The translations under genes and the position numbers were made by a program. This document shows, piece by piece, positions 7,079-13,959 of a stretch of 13,959 bases of DNA (positions are counted from its first letter, which is position 1; each line of letters starts with the position of its first letter). The stretch comes from Campylobacterales bacterium (GTDB lineage: Bacteria; Campylobacterota; Campylobacteria; Campylobacterales; QNZT01): assembly GCA_027055005.1 (NCBI GenBank), contig JALUNR010000045.1, forward strand, positions 1 through 13,959, read 5' to 3'. Under the pieces are notes generated by a model that was not told where the DNA came from, searched no databases, and worked only from the letters and a program-made list of their open reading frames with translations.

Positions 7079-8596
7079 TTACTTTACTACAAAAGTTGAT
7101 TTAAACTCTTCCAATGCACTATTTAAAAGTTCTATTGTTTTATCACTTAATTTTTTCTCATCTCTTATAGCTTCTAATATATTTGGATATTTTGCTTCTA
7201 TAAAAGGATGTAACTCAGCTTCAAACTTAGTAACATCACTAGCAGGAATATCATCTAAGTATCCATTTGCACCAGCATATATTATAACAACTTGTTTTTC
7301 AATAGGTAGTGGAGAGTATGGTCCTTGTTTTAGAACTTCAACCATTCTTTGTCCTCTCTCTAACTGATTTCTACTTCCTTCATCCAAATCACTAGCAAAC
7401 TGTGCAAATGCTTGAAGTTCTCTGTATTGAGCAAGGTCAAGTCTTAGAGTTCCAGAAACTTGCTTTGTTGCTTTTATCTGAGCAGCTCCTCCAACCCTTG
7501 ATACTGAAAGTCCAACATTAATAGCAGGTCTAATACCTGAGTTAAAGAGATCAGTTTCTAGGAATATTTGTCCATCAGTAATAGAAATAACATTTGTAGG
7601 AATATATGCAGAAACATCACCCGCTTGAGTTTCGATGATAGGAAGGGCAGTCATACTTCCTGCTCCTAAAGCATCGCTAACTTTTGCAGCTCTTTCTAGT
7701 AATCTTGAGTGAAGATAAAAAACATCACCTGGATATGCTTCCCTACCTGGAGGTCGTCTTAAAATCAGAGACATCTCTCTATACGCAACTGCATGTTTAC
7801 TTAAATCATCATAAACTATTAAAGCATGTTTACCATTATCTCTATAAAACTCACCCATCGTTACACCAGCATATGGTGCTAAGTATTGAAGTGCTGCACT
7901 ATCACTAGCACCAGAACTTACAACAATAGTATAATCCATAGCTCCAGCTTCAGTTAGTTTTTTAACAACTTGAGCAACTGTTGACTCTTTTTGACCAATA
8001 GCAACATAGATACAAGTTACACCTTGACCTTTTTGGTTAATAATAGCATCTATTGCAACAGTAGTTTTACCAGTTTGTCTATCACCGATAATAAGCTCTC
8101 TTTGTCCTCTACCGATTGGAACCAAAGCATCAATAGCTTTAATACCAGTTTGTAAAGGTTCATGAACTGATTTTCTAGCCATAATTCCAGGAGCTTTCTC
8201 TTCTACAAATCTCTCTTCACTAGCTTCGATGCTACCTTTACCATCAATAGGTTCACCCAAAGAGTTTACAACTCTACCAACTAGAGCATCACCAACAGGA
8301 ACTTTTAAAAGTTTACCAGTTCTTTTAACACTAGTTCCCTCTTTTATTTCTCCACCTTTACCAAGTACAACTATACCAACATTTGACTCCTCTAAGTTAA
8401 GAGCCATACCTTTATCACCAGTTTCAAACTCAACCATTTCACCAGCCATAAGACTACTTAAACCATAAGCTCTAACAACACCATCTGAAAAGCTTATAAC
8501 TTTACCTGTTTCTTCTACATCTATATTTAGCTCAAAATTTTCGATCTTTTCTTTTATCAAAGAACTTATCTCATCAGCTCTAACTTTAGCACTCAC
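7079..8596 (-). CDS. atpA: ATP synthase F1 alpha subunit
   Basis: Non-catalytic nucleotide-binding subunit alternating with beta in F1. The 505-aa product has the N-terminal barrel (about 25-95), the P-loop GDRQTGKT at about 171-178, ALIVYDDLSKHAVAYRE for Walker B, and the GLSVSRVGGAAQIKA segment carrying the arginine finger near residue 375. A helical C-terminal domain follows (LDLAQYRELQAFAQFASDLD). The start is GTG (8594-8596), supported by AAGGAG at 8603-8608 with 6-nt spacing. The resulting N-terminus (SAKVRADEISS) matches related AtpA proteins, which helps bind delta. The gap to atpH is 20 bp. Intact. Confidence 0.98.
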   Translation of the reverse strand: MSAKVRADEISSLIKEKIENFELNIDVEETGKVISFSDGVVRAYGLSSLMAGEMVEFETGDKGMALNLEESNVGIVVLGKGGEIKEGTSVKRTGKLLKVPVGDALVGRVVNSLGEPIDGKGSIEASEERFVEEKAPGIMARKSVHEPLQTGIKAIDALVPIGRGQRELIIGDRQTGKTTVAIDAIINQKGQGVTCIYVAIGQKESTVAQVVKKLTEAGAMDYTIVVSSGASDSAALQYLAPYAGVTMGEFYRDNGKHALIVYDDLSKHAVAYREMSLILRRPPGREAYPGDVFYLHSRLLERAAKVSDALGAGSMTALPIIETQAGDVSAYIPTNVISITDGQIFLETDLFNSGIRPAINVGLSVSRVGGAAQIKATKQVSGTLRLDLAQYRELQAFAQFASDLDEGSRNQLERGQRMVEVLKQGPYSPLPIEKQVVIIYAGANGYLDDIPASDVTKFEAELHPFIEAKYPNILEAIRDEKKLSDKTIELLNSALEEFKSTFVVK

Positions 8597-8602
8597 TAAT
8601 CT

Positions 8603-8608
8603 CTCCTT
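8603..8608 (-). promoter_or_regulatory. Ribosome binding site for the GTG start of atpA
   Basis: AAGGAG is placed 6 nt upstream of the GTG at 8594-8596. No in-frame ATG competes before the conserved N-terminal region, so the GTG is well supported. Confidence 0.7.
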
Positions 8609-8616
8609 ATTATTTT

Positions 8617-9144
8617 TTATATTGATTTTAAAATATGATTTTTTAACTGATCTTTTAATCTATCAGCTGAAAATGCAACTTCAACACCTAAAGTATCAAC
8701 TTCAACTTTTATACCATTGTAGTCACTTTTAACAATACTTAGTTCTATATTTGTATCAAACTTTGAACTAAGTTTACTAGCTATTTCATTAACTTTATCA
8801 TCACTCAACTCTTTATCACATAAAACTATACCTTTATGAGAATTTGTTAGCTTTGCGACTTGATACTCTAACTCCTCTGAAATAGTTGGGATAAGTTCTA
8901 GCCTTCCATTCTTAGCTAAAAGCTTAAATAAATTTATAAGCTTTTCATCACTTTCACTAAGCAATGAAGACAAAAATTCAACTTTTTTATCATTGTTAAT
9001 ATCATTTGAGTAAAGAATTATTCTTAATTTTTCATCTCTTAGTGCAGGAACTATTTCCTTTACTAAAGCAGAGATTTTAGAAAGTTCTTCTTTATCTACT
9101 AAACTAACCAATGCTTTTACATATTTTTTACTTATATCACTCAT
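8617..9144 (-). CDS. atpH: ATP synthase F1 delta subunit (OSCP)
   Basis: Stator subunit that joins the top of F1 to the b/b' stalk. The 175-aa product has the family shape: a helical N-terminal bundle (about 1-105, including ISKKYVKALVSLV and LINLFKLLAKNGRLELIPTI) and a C-terminal domain (about 110-175, KGIVLCDKELSDDKVNEIAS and a final beta/helix segment). Length is normal (about 175-180 aa). The ATG at 9142-9144 lies 1 bp after the atpF stop, with AAAAAGG inside the end of atpF, so translation is probably coupled. Sequence conservation of this subunit is low; position between atpF and atpA makes the call firm. Confidence 0.94.
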   Translation of the reverse strand: MSDISKKYVKALVSLVDKEELSKISALVKEIVPALRDEKLRIILYSNDINNDKKVEFLSSLLSESDEKLINLFKLLAKNGRLELIPTISEELEYQVAKLTNSHKGIVLCDKELSDDKVNEIASKLSSKFDTNIELSIVKSDYNGIKVEVDTLGVEVAFSADRLKDQLKNHILKSI

Positions 9145-9145
9145 A

Positions 9146-9658
9146 CTATGCTACCTTTTTATTGATAATATTTATCAATTCTTCATCACTAATACGAACA
9201 CCATCTTTACTAAATAATTCCTCAATAACACTATCAACAACTGTTCCTGTCATCTTTTTTTCTAACACTTCTTTTTTAGACTCATAAGACTTTTCTAAGT
9301 TTTTTAAATCATTTGTAAAGTTTTCTTTTAGTTTTTCTATCTGAAGCTCAGCCTCTTTTTTAGCTAACTCAACTAACTCTTTTGCTTCTTTTTCACTATC
9401 TTCTAACTTTTTAGATGCACTTAACTTTAACTCTTTAGTCTTTTGAACTTTTTGAGAAACTGTTGTTAACTTGTCTGCTATTTCATTCGTTCTACTTGTA
9501 AAAAAATCTTTGATTTTACTAGCAATCAAATAATACAAGATACCTGCAAAAATAGCAAAGTTTATCACCCTAACTACTATATCTGTACCCTCTTTTGCCC
9601 CTTCACTAGCAAACAAAAAGATAGGTGTTAATACTAATAATATACTAATCAATCTCAC
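9146..9658 (-). CDS. atpF: ATP synthase F0 b subunit with signal-peptide-like N-terminus
   Basis: Peripheral-stalk subunit anchoring F1 to the membrane. The 170-aa product has two hydrophobic segments: residues 3-17 (LISILLVLTPIFLFA, then SEGAKEG, resembling a signal peptide with cleavage after Ala17) and the true b-type membrane anchor at about 28-46 (VVRVINFAIFAGILYYLIA). A long charged coiled coil follows (about 50-140). E. coli AtpF lacks the first segment, while AtpF of campylobacters and Helicobacter has it. The start is GTG at 9656-9658 with AAAGGGG at 9664-9670. It lies 10 bp after atpF' and 1 bp before atpH. With the b' subunit it should form a heterodimeric stalk. Confidence 0.92.
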   Translation of the reverse strand: MRLISILLVLTPIFLFASEGAKEGTDIVVRVINFAIFAGILYYLIASKIKDFFTSRTNEIADKLTTVSQKVQKTKELKLSASKKLEDSEKEAKELVELAKKEAELQIEKLKENFTNDLKNLEKSYESKKEVLEKKMTGTVVDSVIEELFSKDGVRISDEELINIINKKVA

Positions 9659-9668
9659 CTAAACCCCT

Positions 9669-10091
9669 TTAAATATTTTTAATCTTAGCTTCAACAGCTT
9701 CTTTATACTGTCCTAAGTTTGAACTAAGCTCACTTTTTAAACTCTCTTGCTTTTTAGCAAGTGTTTCCATAAATGAATTCATTTCAGCTTCAAAAAACTC
9801 TTTTTTAACCTCAAACTTTTTAGACAATTCATCTTTAACTTTTCCAATCATAGAAGCTTTTAACTCCCCAGCTTGATTTTTAGCTTGAGAAATATTTTGC
9901 ATCGCTTTTGACTCTAACTCTTGTACCTCATTATCATTTTCATTGATACTTGACAAATCATCAGCAATACTTTTATCTCTTTTTTGCATAAAATCCATCA
10001 ATGGCTTATACATCATAGTATTTAACACATATATAAGTACTAAAAACAGTACAATCATAAATGCGACTAAAAAACCGCTTATATCTAACAT
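9669..10091 (-). CDS. atpF': ATP synthase F0 b' subunit
   Basis: Second, divergent peripheral-stalk subunit. The 140-aa product has one N-terminal transmembrane helix (about 6-25, GFLVAFMIVLFLVLIYVLNT), the typical MYKPLMDFMQKRD turn, and then a charged coiled coil (about 38-140) rich in Glu, Lys and Ser. Such paired b/b' genes occur in phototrophs and in Campylobacterota and imply a b-b' heterodimer. The ATG at 10089-10091 has a strong AAGGGGG box. It is the first atp gene, following the 48-bp gap after parB, the largest in the window. The genes for subunits a and c, which precede b in many bacteria, are absent here. Confidence 0.92.
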   Translation of the reverse strand: MLDISGFLVAFMIVLFLVLIYVLNTMMYKPLMDFMQKRDKSIADDLSSINENDNEVQELESKAMQNISQAKNQAGELKASMIGKVKDELSKKFEVKKEFFEAEMNSFMETLAKKQESLKSELSSNLGQYKEAVEAKIKNI

Positions 10092-10123
10092 CTTACCCCC
10101 TTAACCTTGTTTTAAATTCTTGC

Positions 10124-10149
10124 GATTTTATCACAAAATTTATAAAATC
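10124..10149 (-). promoter_or_regulatory. Candidate atp operon promoter within an AT-rich dyad
   Basis: On the minus strand TGATAAAAT (10125-10133) matches an extended -10 (TGnTAnAAT) and would start RNA roughly 25 nt before the atpF' ATG. It forms the right arm of a perfect 8-bp inverted repeat, GATTTTAT / ATAAAATC (arms 10142-10149 and 10124-10131), with a 10-nt centre that includes the parB stop. No U-tract follows, so a terminator is unlikely. Campylobacterota promoters often lack a -35 box, so none is required. In DNA this AT-rich such matches arise by chance, hence the low confidence. Confidence 0.35.
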
Positions 10150-11003
10150 TTATTTAATGTAGTAAGAAATTCATCTATTTTATTATTATTATCAAATTTT
10201 AAAGTTATTTTATTTTGTTTTGTAGTAGTTTTTATACCTATCTTATTAAAAATCTCAATGACTTTTGATAAATTAGGATAAATAGGTATATCTTTTTTTT
10301 CAGATTTTTCTTCACAACTCTCAAGCTCACTTTTTAACTTTCTTACAAGTTCTTCACTATCTCTAACACTTAGCTTTTGCCCTATGATAGTATCTACAAC
10401 CTTTATTTCACTATCACCATCCAAACCAACTAATATCTTTGCATGTCCTTGAGTTATTTTACCTTCACTAATAAGATTTTGTGTATATTTGCTTAAACTT
10501 AAAAGTCGCATAGTATTTGCTATATGAGAACGACTTTTACATATTATACTACTGAGCTCTTCTTGAGTAATTTTATAATCATTTATCAACTCTTTATATG
10601 AAATAGCAAGTTCAATAGGTGAAAGTTCTTCTCTTTGGATATTTTCTATCAAAGCTAACTCTCTTAAATTTTGTGATTCCAAATCAGCAACTATTGCATC
10701 TATTTTATCAAGTCCTGCTAATTTTGAAGCACGAAATCTTCTCTCACCTGCTATTATCATATATCCATTATCTTTTTGTATCACAACTATCGGTTGCAAG
10801 ATTCCATGTTTTTTTATTGAATCACTTAAACTCTGAAGTGCTTCTTCATTAAAATGTTTTCTAGGCTGATATATATTTGGTACAATATCACTTAATGGTA
10901 TTTTTTTTACTATCGAATCATCGCTCTTAACATCACTTTTATATGCCTCTTCCACATCTTCTAAAATTGCACTAAGACCTCTTCCTAATCTATTTTTTGC
11001 CAT
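10140..11003 (-). CDS. parB: Chromosome partitioning protein ParB (Spo0J family)
   Basis: DNA-binding CTPase that loads at parS and, with ParA, segregates the origin region. The 287-aa product carries the ParA-interacting N-terminus (NRLGRGLSAIL), the ParB N-domain (about 35-125: QPRKHFNEEALQSLSDSIKK, GILQPIVV, the CTP-binding arginine motif GERRFR at 86-91, and ENIQREELSPIE at 120-131), an HTH (about 146-167, TQEELSSIICKSRSHIANTM), and a C-terminal dimerisation segment (about 255-287). The ATG at 11001-11003 has an AGGAGAAG box. It follows parA by 41 bp. No parS-like CACGTG palindrome was noticed here. Intact and of usual length. Confidence 0.96.
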   Translation of the reverse strand: MAKNRLGRGLSAILEDVEEAYKSDVKSDDSIVKKIPLSDIVPNIYQPRKHFNEEALQSLSDSIKKHGILQPIVVIQKDNGYMIIAGERRFRASKLAGLDKIDAIVADLESQNLRELALIENIQREELSPIELAISYKELINDYKITQEELSSIICKSRSHIANTMRLLSLSKYTQNLISEGKITQGHAKILVGLDGDSEIKVVDTIIGQKLSVRDSEELVRKLKSELESCEEKSEKKDIPIYPNLSKVIEIFNKIGIKTTTKQNKITLKFDNNNKIDEFLTTLNKIL

Positions 11004-11044
11004 ATACTTCTCCTAAAATTAGACTTATTGAGATACTAAGGATA

Positions 11045-11830
11045 TTAACTAGCCAATATTGTTTGAGCTAAATTTTGATATGCCTTTGAACCTTGTGATT
11101 TTATATCATACTCTATGATTGCTTTACCAAAACTAGGAGATTCTGCTAATTTAATATTTCTAGGAATAACAATATATGAAGATGATTCTTTTTCCACAAA
11201 AAGTTTACTTTTAAAATGCTGTTTTAAATCAGAAAGAACTTGTTTTGAAAGATTATTTTGAGAACTATACATAGTAGGTAAAAAACCTTTTATACTAAGT
11301 TTTGGATTTATCGTCTTTTTGATAAGTTTTACAGTATTTAAAAGCTGTGCCAGCCCTTCTAGTGCATAAAATTCACACTGTATAGGTATGATAATACTAT
11401 CTGATGCACTAAGAGAATTGATAGTAATAGGTCCAAGAGCTGGCGGAGTATCTATAATAACATAATCATATTCATCAACTATTTCAGATAATTTATCTTT
11501 TAATATTAACTCTTTCCCTTTAACATCCTTGTCATAGAACTCTTTTTCTATACCTACAAGACCTATATTTGATGGTACTAAATCCAAGGTTTTTATAGAA
11601 GTTTTAAGTCTAACATCAGAAATATTTTTAATATCCAACAATACATGGTAGATATTATACTCATAATCACTTCTATTAAATCCTAATCCACTTGTAGCAT
11701 TGGCTTGTGGATCTATGTCTATTAAAAGAACTTTTTTTTCTTTTGCAGCAAGCGATGCGGCCAGATTAACTGCTGTTGTAGTCTTTCCTACTCCACCTTT
11801 TTGGTTTGCTATTGATATTACTTCACTCAT
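11045..11830 (-). CDS. parA: Chromosome partitioning ATPase ParA (Soj family)
   Basis: Walker-type ATPase that moves ParB-parS complexes along the nucleoid. The 261-aa product begins with the deviant Walker A KGGVGKTTTA at residues 11-20, including the signature Lys11, followed by LLIDIDPQANATSGLG (Walker A', Asp40) and YDYVIIDTPPALG (Walker B, Asp127). The chromosomal type is indicated by the lack of an N-terminal HTH and by the neighbouring parB. The ATG overlaps the birA TGA by 4 bp (11827-11830), with AAAAAGGTG lying inside the end of birA, so translation is probably coupled. No unusual residues in the ATP site. Confidence 0.96.
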   Translation of the reverse strand: MSEVISIANQKGGVGKTTTAVNLAASLAAKEKKVLLIDIDPQANATSGLGFNRSDYEYNIYHVLLDIKNISDVRLKTSIKTLDLVPSNIGLVGIEKEFYDKDVKGKELILKDKLSEIVDEYDYVIIDTPPALGPITINSLSASDSIIIPIQCEFYALEGLAQLLNTVKLIKKTINPKLSIKGFLPTMYSSQNNLSKQVLSDLKQHFKSKLFVEKESSSYIVIPRNIKLAESPSFGKAIIEYDIKSQGSKAYQNLAQTILAS

Positions 11831-12465
11831 CTTAAACTATACACCTTTTTTCTTTCTATTTGTATTGAACCATCCTTTTGCAAAACAGCTTTTGACATAC
11901 TAACTTTAGTTTTGCCAATTTTAGTTTCAAATGATTTAGACTTTTCGAATTCTACCTGATATTTTTTAAAAATGCCCTTCCACGATTTTTTAGATTTTAG
12001 ATTTAAAATTAGTTCTTTAATTAATTGATTTTTTTCAATATTAATATCTAATATACCAAAATTATCAGGTGATTTTTTTAGATTTAAACCTATTGAACAA
12101 ATAATATTTTCTTTATAAATATAAGACAAAACTCCACCAACTTTTTTATTTTTAACATAAAAATCATTTGGCCACTTCAACCAAACAGATGACCCCCTCT
12201 TAGATAAAACCTCTTTTAAAAGATAAGCAAAATAGATAGATATACTTTGTTTAGGTAAATCTTTAGGGATTTGCTCACTACTTATAACAAAAGATAAAAA
12301 CAGATTCCCTTCTAAACTAATCCATTTATTATCCCCAGTTCCAACTCCATTATCCTGATTTTCACTTACTATCATAAAAGGAGGTTTTAACTTGTTTTCT
12401 TTTATATTTTTTAATAAAAACTTATGTGTAGAATCTAATTTTTTAAAATAAGCTATCTCCAACAC
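11827..12465 (-). CDS. birA: Biotin--[acetyl-CoA-carboxylase] ligase BirA, HTH-less
   Basis: Attaches biotin through biotinyl-AMP to the carboxylase biotin carrier protein. The 212-aa product shows KKLDSTH at the start, the NGVGTGDNKW loop (matching GRGRRGRxW of the family, but degenerate), GNLFLSFV, WLKWPND at about 95-101, and KVGGVL with catalytic Lys108. There is no N-terminal HTH, so it is a group I ligase not expected to repress biotin genes. The start is uncertain: GTG at 12463-12465 (4 nt from AAAAAGG) or TTG at 12460-12462 (7 nt). Either overlaps the end of fmt by about 20 bp. The C-terminus (VYSLR) resembles that of the Campylobacter homologue. It overlaps parA by 4 bp. Confidence 0.88.
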   Translation of the reverse strand: MLEIAYFKKLDSTHKFLLKNIKENKLKPPFMIVSENQDNGVGTGDNKWISLEGNLFLSFVISSEQIPKDLPKQSISIYFAYLLKEVLSKRGSSVWLKWPNDFYVKNKKVGGVLSYIYKENIICSIGLNLKKSPDNFGILDINIEKNQLIKELILNLKSKKSWKGIFKKYQVEFEKSKSFETKIGKTKVSMSKAVLQKDGSIQIERKKVYSLR

Positions 12466-13357
12466 CTAACCTTTTTCCTCTTATATAATCCAAGACATTC
12501 ATCTGCTTTTTTGATGATGGTTGAACTTGTTTTATTTTAAGAGTTCCCTTTTTACATCCGACTACAATAAACTCTTTTTCAATACTCAAAATCTCTCCTC
12601 CTTTATTTTTACTACTATCTTCTAGTAAACTTATTTCTTTTAATTTCAAACCACTTTCTAAAAATATTCCAGGCCAAAAAATATAGGCTAAATATTTTGC
12701 ATATACTTTTTTTGCATCATCTAAAACAACTAAACCATCACTTTTAGTTATTTTTTTTGAATAATTAGTCTTAAGTTCATTTTGTTTAATAGCACAAATA
12801 TTTTCATACTCTTTCAAAACTTTTATACTCAACTCACTTGCTAAAATAGAAAGCTTATCAAATAAACTAGGAGCATCCATACCATCTATTTTTATGTAAC
12901 TAATACCCAATATATCCCCACAGTCCAAGCCCTCTTCCATTTTCATAGCTGTAACTCCACTATATTTTTCCATATTTTTTATAGCATCTTGAATAGGACT
13001 AGCACCTCTATATTTTGGTAGTATGGAGGCATGAAGATTTATACAAGGAGCAATATTAAGTATATCTAAAGGCAATATTTGTCCATAAGCTGCAACAACT
13101 ATAAAATCAGGCTTTAAACTCTTAATATTTTTATTTGCATCGACCTCGCTTAATCTTTTAGGTTGAAAAATAGGAATATCTAAATCATTATCTAAAATAT
13201 ATTTTTTTATATGCGGTGGGGTTAAAATCTGTTTTCTTCCTACCTTTTTATCCTCTTGTGTAAAAACTCCAACTACTTCAAAATCGTTACTTCTTAAAAG
13301 CCCTTTCAAAATAGTAGTAGCATAATCAGGAGTTCCCATAAAAACTACTCTTTGCAA
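12443..13357 (-). CDS. fmt: Methionyl-tRNA formyltransferase
   Basis: Formylates initiator Met-tRNA using 10-formyltetrahydrofolate. The 304-aa product has the N-terminal Rossmann domain (VVFMGTPDYA), the signature INLHASILPKYRGASPIQ at about 106-123 with catalytic Asn107 and His109, Asp145 in EEGLDCGDIL, and a C-terminal OB-like tRNA-binding domain from about 205. The start is TTG at 13355-13357, backed by a full AAGGAGG box 9 nt upstream inside proB; the next ATG (residue 7) would cut the first beta strand. It overlaps proB by 13 bp and birA by 23 bp. Length is slightly below the family average (about 310-315 aa). Confidence 0.95.
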   Translation of the reverse strand: MQRVVFMGTPDYATTILKGLLRSNDFEVVGVFTQEDKKVGRKQILTPPHIKKYILDNDLDIPIFQPKRLSEVDANKNIKSLKPDFIVVAAYGQILPLDILNIAPCINLHASILPKYRGASPIQDAIKNMEKYSGVTAMKMEEGLDCGDILGISYIKIDGMDAPSLFDKLSILASELSIKVLKEYENICAIKQNELKTNYSKKITKSDGLVVLDDAKKVYAKYLAYIFWPGIFLESGLKLKEISLLEDSSKNKGGEILSIEKEFIVVGCKKGTLKIKQVQPSSKKQMNVLDYIRGKRLGVGDSLF

Positions 13358-13959
13358 AACAAACTTCCTCCTTTATGATTATTTTTTAGTAAAAAACTTC
13401 TTGCATCACTTAAATCAAAGCCTGATGCCATAAACATTTTTTTAGAATTTTTTAATAAAAAATCTGCTGCTTTTAACTTTGTAACTATTCCCCCTGTTGC
13501 AAAAGATAGATTTGGATTTACTTCACTCTCTAACTCTTCTTTTGTTATAAAAGAAACTATTTTTCTAGCCTTAGCATCTTTAAACTTTCTTGGATCTTTG
13601 TCATAATATGCATCAATATCTGAAAGTATCACTAACATATCAGCATCAAAATAGTAAGCGGCATGAGCTGACAACTGGTCATTATCCCCAAACATTAGCT
13701 CTTTTATCGCTGTTGTATCATTTTCATTTATAACTGGCATAACATTGTTTTGCAACAAAACTTCAATAGCATTTTTTGCATAAGCAGTACTTTTTCTTGA
13801 ATCAAAGTTATCAGCCGTAATCAAAAGTTGAGCCACTTTTATACCATACTTTTTCATCTCTTTTTTATATGTACTCATTAGGTATGGTTGTCCTACTGCT
13901 GACATTGCCTGTTTATTTTCTACCTTAGTTTTATCAAGTTTTAAAAGTAAACTACCAGC
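13345..13959 (-). CDS. proB: Glutamate 5-kinase (5' end cut by window edge)
   Basis: First enzyme of proline synthesis, phosphorylating glutamate with ATP. The frame is open to base 13959, so the N-terminal part (ATP-binding beta strand and the SSGAIS region) lies outside. The visible 204 residues begin AGSLLLKLDKTKVENKQAMS, with GQPYLMS shortly after. They include LLITADNFDSRKSTAYAKNA, PVINENDTTA, FGDNDQLSAHAAYYFDAD, LSDIDAYYDKDPRK and ATGGIVTKLKAADFL, the family's substrate- and nucleotide-binding motifs. It ends after GGSLF with no PUA domain, the short form known from Campylobacterota (about 250 aa in all). An internal ATG at 13905 is not the start. It overlaps fmt by 13 bp. Confidence 0.94.
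   Translation of the reverse strand, partial: AGSLLLKLDKTKVENKQAMSAVGQPYLMSTYKKEMKKYGIKVAQLLITADNFDSRKSTAYAKNAIEVLLQNNVMPVINENDTTAIKELMFGDNDQLSAHAAYYFDADMLVILSDIDAYYDKDPRKFKDAKARKIVSFITKEELESEVNPNLSFATGGIVTKLKAADFLLKNSKKMFMASGFDLSDARSFLLKNNHKGGSLFCKE
13367..13373 (-). promoter_or_regulatory. Strong Shine-Dalgarno for the TTG start of fmt
   Basis: AAGGAGG, a full anti-SD match, lies in the Gly-Gly-Ser codons near the 3' end of proB and 9 nt before the TTG at 13355-13357. It could offset the weak TTG codon. Confidence 0.7.

Noticed and set aside
8229..8468. Open frame on the plus strand opposite atpA
   Set aside because: Pro/Ser/Thr-rich shadow of the alpha-subunit gene with no family resemblance.
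11004..11044. Possible stem in the parA-parB gap
   Set aside because: Only four-base complementary ends were found, too weak for a terminator or riboswitch.
1..13959. A novel multi-gene system, mobile element, CRISPR array or RNA gene
   Set aside because: Every gene belongs to a known housekeeping family in a known gene order, and no gap exceeds 48 bp, leaving no room for hidden genes.

Overview
The window is an AT-rich stretch of bacterial chromosome in which every convincing gene lies on the minus strand, so the biological reading direction runs from high to low coordinates. The order is proB, fmt, birA, parA, parB, atpF', atpF, atpH, atpA, atpG, atpD, atpC, tolQ/exbB, tolR/exbD, tolA, tolB, pal, cpoB. 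This is the conserved gene order of Campylobacterota (Epsilonproteobacteria such as Campylobacter, Arcobacter, Sulfurimonas). Other traits agree: an ATP synthase operon with paired b and b' stalk subunits but no a or c subunit, an HTH-less BirA, and a Pal with an NCDEWG motif. The genus cannot be fixed by reading alone; a free-living Arcobacter- or Sulfurimonas-like lineage is plausible.

Layout from the right edge leftwards. At 13345-13959 is the 3' part of proB (proline synthesis), its 5' end cut by the window. Then come fmt (initiator tRNA formylation), birA (biotin attachment) and parA-parB (chromosome partition), linked by overlaps or small gaps. At 4344-10091 is the F1 plus stator part of ATP synthase (b', b, delta, alpha, gamma, beta, epsilon). 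At 1-4339 is a complete Tol-Pal order (TolQ, TolR, TolA, TolB, Pal, CpoB), with cpoB losing only its last few codons at the left edge.

The genes are packed so tightly that the largest gap is 48 bp (parB to atpF'), so no stretch over 300 bases lacks a gene. Overlaps or gaps of only a few bases make co-transcription and translational coupling likely over most of the window. Functionally, ATP synthase and Tol-Pal both draw on proton-motive force at the inner membrane, and Tol-Pal and ParAB both serve the cell-division cycle. Their shared transcription is a conserved feature of the phylum, not a newly assembled system.

I found no mobile element, tRNA, rRNA, CRISPR array, defence gene, pseudogene or sign of transfer. 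This is an ordinary core region. The points worth a second look are small: a hairpin with a U-tract between atpD and atpC, an AT-rich dyad overlapping an extended -10-like box between parB and the atp genes, a signal-peptide-like N-terminus on AtpF, cysteines in Pal, and frequent GTG/TTG starts.
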